The notes beneath the pieces were generated by a model that did not search any database, was not told where the DNA came from, and was given only the letters and a program-made list of their open reading frames with translations. Made by a program: the position numbers and the translations under genes. Positions 6,696 through 7,741 of a stretch of DNA of 7,741 bases are shown here, in pieces (positions within the stretch are counted from its first letter, which is position 1; each line of letters begins with the position of its first letter). This DNA is from Desulfobacteraceae bacterium (GTDB lineage Bacteria; Desulfobacterota; Desulfobacteria; Desulfobacterales; Desulfosalsimonadaceae): positions 1 to 7,741 of the forward strand of contig JAGXHH010000028.1 in assembly GCA_024636355.1 (NCBI GenBank), in the 5' to 3' direction.

Positions 6696-7741
6696 CTACT
6701 TCCCGCGCGGCTTGAACTGGGCCGATTCCGTCGATCCCGCCATGGCGCCGGTCGATCCCTTGCCGCCGGTGATCGTGTTCATCACCCGGTCGAAATAGCC
6801 GGTGCCGACGAATGCCTGGTGGGTGATCGCCCGGTACCCCTCTTCCTCGCCGTCCTTGAACTCCTGCTGCTGGAACCGGGAATAGGCGAGCATCCCTTCG
6901 TTTCGGTAGCTTTTGGCCAGGTCGAACATGCCGAGGTTTAAGGAATGGAATCCGGCCAGTGTGACGAACTGGAACTTGTATCCCATGGCCGCAAGTTCCC
7001 GCTGGAAAGTGGCGATGGTCGCATCGTCCATGTGCGCCTGCCAGTTAAAAGACGGTGAACAGTTGTAGGAGAGGAGCTTGTCCGGAAATTCCCTCCGGAT
7101 GCCTTCGGCAAATTTCTTGGCCTGTTTCAGATCGGGCTCGGAGGTTTCGCACCAGATCATGTCCGCATAGGGGGCGTAGGAAATCCCCCGGGCGATGGCG
7201 GCCTCGACGCCCGGGTCGATGTAGTAGTACCCCTCTTCGGTGCGCTTCGAGCTGGTGATGAAGTAGCGGTCCCGCTCATCGATGTCGCTGGTGATCAGGT
7301 TGGCGGCATCCGCATCGGTACGGGCGATCAGGACGGTCGGCACATCGCAGAGGTCGGCCGCAAGGCGTGCGGAAACCAGTTTGGTGATAAATTCCCGGGT
7401 CGGGACCAGGACCTTTCCCCCCAGGTGCCCGCATTTTTTCGCCGATGCGAGCTGGTCCTCAAAATGGACGCCGGCGGCCCCGGCTTCGATCATCGCCTTC
7501 ATCAGTTCAAAGGAATTTAACGGCCCACCGAACCCGGCTTCCGCGTCGGCCACGATCGGGGCGAACCAATAGGGGCCTTCCTCCCGGCAGTCGAGCACCT
7601 GGATCTGGTCGGCGCGTTTGAGTGCATTATTGATCCGCCGCACCACGGCCGGGACGCTGTTTGATGGATAAAGGCTCTGGTCCGGGTACATCTCGCCGGC
7701 AAGGTTGGCGTCGGCCGCCACCTGCCAGCCGCTGAGGTAGA
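6696..7741 (-). CDS. aceA: isocitrate lyase, N-terminus beyond the window edge
   Basis: Isocitrate lyase splits isocitrate into glyoxylate and succinate, the first step of the glyoxylate shunt, in the cytosol. The frame runs off the right edge: 347 residues are visible, beginning YLSGWQVAADANLAGEMYPD, which corresponds to about residue 88 of the 434-residue E. coli enzyme, so roughly 85-90 N-terminal residues are missing. A GTG at 7721 is an internal valine codon and not the start, because the conserved YLSGWQ precedes it. The catalytic signature KKCGH is at visible residues 101-105, with the metal-binding region PIVADAEAGFGG at 61-72, WCETS at 196-200, NCSPSFNW at 226-233 and the conserved TLAGFHS at 260-266. 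The end (STESAQF plus four residues) matches the family terminus, and the stop is TAG. No frameshift or missing catalytic residue is seen. PEPCK lies downstream, consistent with gluconeogenic use of C2 units. Confidence 0.97.
   Translation of the reverse strand, partial: YLSGWQVAADANLAGEMYPDQSLYPSNSVPAVVRRINNALKRADQIQVLDCREEGPYWFAPIVADAEAGFGGPLNSFELMKAMIEAGAAGVHFEDQLASAKKCGHLGGKVLVPTREFITKLVSARLAADLCDVPTVLIARTDADAANLITSDIDERDRYFITSSKRTEEGYYYIDPGVEAAIARGISYAPYADMIWCETSEPDLKQAKKFAEGIRREFPDKLLSYNCSPSFNWQAHMDDATIATFQRELAAMGYKFQFVTLAGFHSLNLGMFDLAKSYRNEGMLAYSRFQQQEFKDGEEEGYRAITHQAFVGTGYFDRVMNTITGGKGSTGAMAGSTESAQFKPRGK

Noticed and set aside
7719..7721. GTG as the start of isocitrate lyase
   Set aside because: The conserved residues YLSGWQ lie upstream in the same frame, so the gene is cut by the window edge and GTG is internal.

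Overview
The window carries five protein genes, all read from the minus strand, so transcription runs from high to low coordinates. The order is isocitrate lyase (5' end cut by the right edge), a GTP-type phosphoenolpyruvate carboxykinase, a hexapeptide-repeat acyltransferase, a CcoI/FixI-like copper P-type ATPase, and a membrane-anchored coiled-coil protein of unknown function (C-terminus cut at the left edge). No rRNA, tRNA, CRISPR array or complete mobile element was seen.

The left 28 bases are not genomic. They match the Illumina Nextera read-1 adapter, including the 19-base Tn5 mosaic end, so the contig ends inside a sequencing fragment and the leftmost gene is cut artificially.

Region by region: 29-690 unknown membrane protein; 691-913 spacer with a likely terminator for the ATPase; 914-3436 ATPase; 3459-4013 acyltransferase, 22 nt upstream of the ATPase and probably co-transcribed with it; 4014-4322 spacer with a strong hairpin just after the PEPCK stop; 4323-6314 PEPCK; 6315-6695 spacer with a nested inverted repeat of about 128 bp and a degenerate hexamer repeat; 6696-7741 isocitrate lyase.

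Functionally, isocitrate lyase and PEPCK fit together. The glyoxylate shunt supplies C4 acids from acetyl-CoA, and PEPCK converts oxaloacetate to PEP for gluconeogenesis, as expected in a cell growing on acetate, fatty acids or similar compounds. The ATPase and acyltransferase form a separate unit, with the ATPase probably moving Cu(I) out of the cytoplasm for cuproprotein assembly or detoxification.

The organism is a Gram-negative-type bacterium with fairly GC-rich coding DNA. The protein types would suit a Desulfobacterota-like lineage, but that is an impression from family resemblance and not a demonstrated placement. Most of the window is ordinary metabolism. The points most worth a second look are the nested inverted repeat upstream of PEPCK, the PEPCK's missing guanine-binding motif, two active-site substitutions (ATPase HP to HF, acyltransferase His to Tyr), and the adapter.
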